NCBI GenBank assembly: GCA_014730295.1
Contig: WJIN01000345.1
Location: forward strand, 14,680-78,679
Length of the DNA stretch: 64,000 nt
Reading direction: 5' to 3'
Origin: Promethearchaeota archaeon
GTDB taxonomy: Archaea > Asgardarchaeota > Lokiarchaeia > Sigynarchaeales > SOKP01
The translations under genes and the position numbers were made by a program. This document shows, piece by piece, positions 61,947-64,000 of this stretch (within the stretch, counting starts at the first letter, position 1; the number at the start of each line of letters is the position of its first letter). The notes under the pieces were generated by a model. That model had not been told where the DNA came from, did not search any database, and was given only the letters and a program-made list of their open reading frames with translations.

Positions 61947-62440
61947 CATTATATTCTCATTAATTCATTAAATCAGATTGATTTAGTTTAAGCTCAAAAA
62001 TCTAATCTAAAAAACCTAAATAGGCTCTTATTATCGCAATCAGAACAAATATCTCGTTTTTCAAATCGAAGATTGTAATCACTATAGGTTAACATAAATA
62101 TTTTCGACCCTTGGGCACTTATTTTCAGATTTAATATACCACCAATAAAAAAAACAACAAGATCTTATCAAAAAAGGACTTCAAAATACTATATTATGTG
62201 TATTTTTCATAAATTACTCATAGGAGAGAAACTATTTTCCCAAGCTTAAAAATTACTGAAATTTTTTCTAATGCGGTATATGTCTTATGAATCCACTAAT
62301 TCCTATTTTTCATATGGCTTTTACGAAATATCTTATTTAAAAGAAAACAAATTTATATACCAAAATAATTATAATTATTATAATTGTAATCACAATAAAA
62401 TTATATTAATCAAAGTCAAAACTAGATTGGTGGAACTAAA
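61947..62440. other. Intergenic stretch upstream of roadblock gene
   Basis: These 494 bases carry no supported gene. They contain a good TATA-like box (62351-62360) and an AT-only palindrome just after it (62365-62378), both close to the roadblock gene start. Upstream parts show no RNA gene or repeat that I can recognise. Confidence 0.5.
62351..62378 (+). promoter_or_regulatory. Putative promoter and palindromic element for the roadblock gene
   Basis: ATTTATATAC (62351-62360) is a good archaeal TATA candidate. Five bases on, ATAATTATAATTAT (62365-62378) is a perfect palindrome lying where a repressor would block the transcription start. AT-only palindromes are common by chance here. Confidence 0.4.
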
Positions 62441-62896
62441 TTGAGTATCGATACAAAAAGTTTCGACAATATTCTTAGTAAGATTATTAAATCAGAGAGC
62501 GGAATCAAAAAGGTTATCCTAGTTGATAGAACTGGATTGACTATTGCAAGTGTATCGAAATTTTCCTATTTTCCCGCTGACGTGGATGGTATTGGAGCTA
62601 TTGCAAGCGCGGTCTTCTGTGCGAGTGAAGAGCAAGGCAAGAACCTTGAGCTTGGCGCATTGGACATTGTTACCAGCGAGTTCTCAGGCGGAAAGATTTT
62701 CGCGGCAAGCTGTGGACCGAAAGGTGTGCTGTGTCTTATCTCCGATCCCGACATCAATATTGGGCTAATTCGACTGATACTGAAACGTTCGGGAGATGAA
62801 CTACGAGAAATTTTGGACGAATTCCTCTCAGAAGTGCCTGATACTTTAGATTCAGGGTTAGACTTGAGCGATCTTGACGAGTTAACTCCAGATTAA
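62441..62896 (+). CDS. Stand-alone roadblock/LC7 domain protein
   Basis: This 151-residue protein is a roadblock domain over ~5-125 ('SGIKKVILVDRTGLTIASVS', 'VDGIGAIASAVFCASEEQGK', 'GGKIFAASCGPKGVLCLISD', then 'INIGLIRLILKRSGDELREI') with an acidic tail. Roadblock proteins dimerise and serve as platforms or activators of small GTPases (MglB, Ragulator subunits). The start is TTG 62441, after GGTGG. Its base composition is more GC-rich than its neighbours, suggesting high expression or different ancestry. It stands a few kb from the Rag-like GTPase operon. Confidence 0.92.
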   Translation: MSIDTKSFDNILSKIIKSESGIKKVILVDRTGLTIASVSKFSYFPADVDGIGAIASAVFCASEEQGKNLELGALDIVTSEFSGGKIFAASCGPKGVLCLISDPDINIGLIRLILKRSGDELREILDEFLSEVPDTLDSGLDLSDLDELTPD

Positions 62897-63127
62897 TTGA
62901 AACCTTTTTTCCATCTATTTTTACCTTTATAGTCTTAACTGGTGTGCTTTTCCTCATTTTCATTTAATCCAATTTTCTCACTTTTTACTAATTTAGAGAC
63001 ATACTGATTGGAAATTTTTATTTATCTTCCATCCCATATTATTGTAGGATCGTGTGAGAGTATGAATTCTACTAAAAAATATCTATCTTAAATAGTTAAT
63101 CGAACAAGTTGTAAGAGGGAAAATAAT

Positions 63128-63931
63128 TTGGATTTAGAATTGAAAGGAAAGGTCGCGCTCGTGCTCGCCTCCAGTAGGGGGCTTGGGTATGCGTGTGCGA
63201 AAGGATTTTATCGTGAAGGGGCTAATGTGGTGACGTGCAGCCGTACAGAGCAAGACCTGCGGGATGCTAAGCATAAGATATATGAAAGCGAATCGATCAG
63301 TGATGAAAATGAGATCTATTATGTGGTCGCAGATCTGATGGACGAGACGCAGATTGAAAAAGTAGTTGGAGACACTATGGATAAATTCGGTAGAATCGAT
63401 ATTTTAGTACATAATGCGGGTGGACCGCCTTCTGGACCTGTTAAGAGCATTTCGAAGGAGCAATGGGATGACTCAATAGACTTGAATCTGCGGTCCTTCA
63501 TCAAGATTGCCTATTTAGTCCTTCCGATAATGCAAGAGCAAGGTTCGGGCAGAATTATCGCAATTACCTCGGTCTCGGTCAAACAACCGCTGGAAAATTT
63601 GGTGCTGTCAAATACCACGCGTTTGGGGGTGGTTGGGTTCGCGAAGACGTTAGCAAATGAATATGGAAAGGATAATATTTTAGTCAATGTGGTGTGCCCT
63701 GGGCCCACATTGACCGACAGGATGAAAGAGTTAATTATCGATACAGTCGAGCGGACAGGGAACTCGGAAGAGGAGGTTAAGAAATCGTGGACGGATGAGA
63801 TTCCGATGGGTCGGCTGGGAGAGCCCGAAGAATTGGCGAATCTTGTCGTATTCTTGGGGTCGGAGAAGGCCAGCTATATCAACGGAGCAGTGATTCAAGT
63901 CGACGGCGGATTTGTTAAAGCACCGTTTTAA
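63128..63931 (+). CDS. Short-chain dehydrogenase/reductase, atypical active site
   Basis: This 267-residue SDR fold has the cofactor motif 'LASSRGLGYACAKGF' (14-28, the glycine-rich loop), 'NAGGPPSGP' (96-104), catalytic Ser148 in 'AITSVSV', and 'PGPTLTDRM' later. The usual YxxxK pair is absent: the equivalent positions 161-165 read S-N-T-T-R. A known SDR subgroup with NAGGP has this change. Whether it is an active NAD(P)H oxidoreductase is therefore open. It starts at TTG 63128 after GAGGGA. The gene is visibly more GC-rich than most of the window, pointing to high expression or recent transfer. Confidence 0.88.
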   Translation: MDLELKGKVALVLASSRGLGYACAKGFYREGANVVTCSRTEQDLRDAKHKIYESESISDENEIYYVVADLMDETQIEKVVGDTMDKFGRIDILVHNAGGPPSGPVKSISKEQWDDSIDLNLRSFIKIAYLVLPIMQEQGSGRIIAITSVSVKQPLENLVLSNTTRLGVVGFAKTLANEYGKDNILVNVVCPGPTLTDRMKELIIDTVERTGNSEEEVKKSWTDEIPMGRLGEPEELANLVVFLGSEKASYINGAVIQVDGGFVKAPF

Positions 63932-64000
63932 TTTCATTTGTTTGTATTTTGTATAGAATCACATACACTATCGTAATCTAAGAGAAAGTTTTTTATATGG

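Noticed and set aside
1..64000. tRNA, rRNA or CRISPR arrays
   Set aside because: All gaps over 200 bases were read for T-loop-like GTTCRA motifs, rRNA-like GC-rich blocks and regularly spaced repeats. None was found, but a tRNA scan was not possible.

Overview
The window looks like a chromosomal segment of an Asgard archaeon, most likely of the Lokiarchaeia type. The DNA is AT-rich, and many genes have GGAG/GGTGAT-like ribosome binding sites with TTG or GTG starts. Isoprenoid genes define the archaeal mevalonate route. There are also at least five Ras-superfamily GTPases carrying roadblock or longin-like modules, a combination typical of Asgard genomes. No rRNA, tRNA, CRISPR array or insertion sequence was recognised by eye.

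Layout. Positions 1-6.6 kb hold the tail of a DNA methyltransferase or restriction-specificity protein, a UroD-fold protein, hisB, and a SNF2 helicase paired with a SWIM zinc-finger protein. Positions 7-11.9 kb hold a roadblock-Rab fusion GTPase, an unknown protein, a PAS histidine kinase and a HAD phosphatase. Positions 12-18.8 kb hold an alkaline-phosphatase-superfamily hydrolase, small membrane and soluble proteins and a GH38 alpha-mannosidase. Positions 19-36.2 kb form an isoprenoid-rich stretch. It contains a polyprenyl diphosphate synthase, then (after a DUF429 protein, a DUF711/ACT pair, two membrane proteins and two 2-hydroxyacyl-CoA-dehydratase-type subunits) the operon ubiX / UbiD-type decarboxylase / AcnX large / AcnX small. 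Convergent to it is HMG-CoA synthase / mevalonate kinase / isopentenyl phosphate kinase, followed by a cis-prenyltransferase. Together these give acetoacetyl-CoA to IPP by the anhydromevalonate-phosphate route, lacking only HMG-CoA reductase in this window, plus two chain-elongating prenyltransferases. Two paralogous coiled-coil proteins flank the ubiX operon.

Positions 36.3-43.2 kb carry a surface protein with five FN3-like repeats, a PH-like membrane protein, an unknown multidomain protein and a GCS2-type carboxylate-amine ligase. Positions 43.3-63 kb are a signalling island. It has four GTPases with Rag/Gtr-like signatures (HKxD in place of NKxD, and a shared EPT[R/Y]G motif), a longin/DENN-like protein, two GTPases fused to winged-helix domains, and one GTPase that appears to carry longin, GTPase and roadblock parts in one chain. 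Interleaved are four large PAS/GAF histidine kinases, two single-domain receivers, a coiled-coil protein and a stand-alone roadblock protein. No receiver is joined to a DNA-binding domain. The closest thing to a transcriptional output is the winged helix on the GTPases.

The most promising candidate for an undescribed system is this 43-63 kb island, read as a two-component-coupled, Rag/Ragulator-like GTPase module. Domain calls for longin, roadblock and winged-helix regions are by eye and need profile or structure searches.
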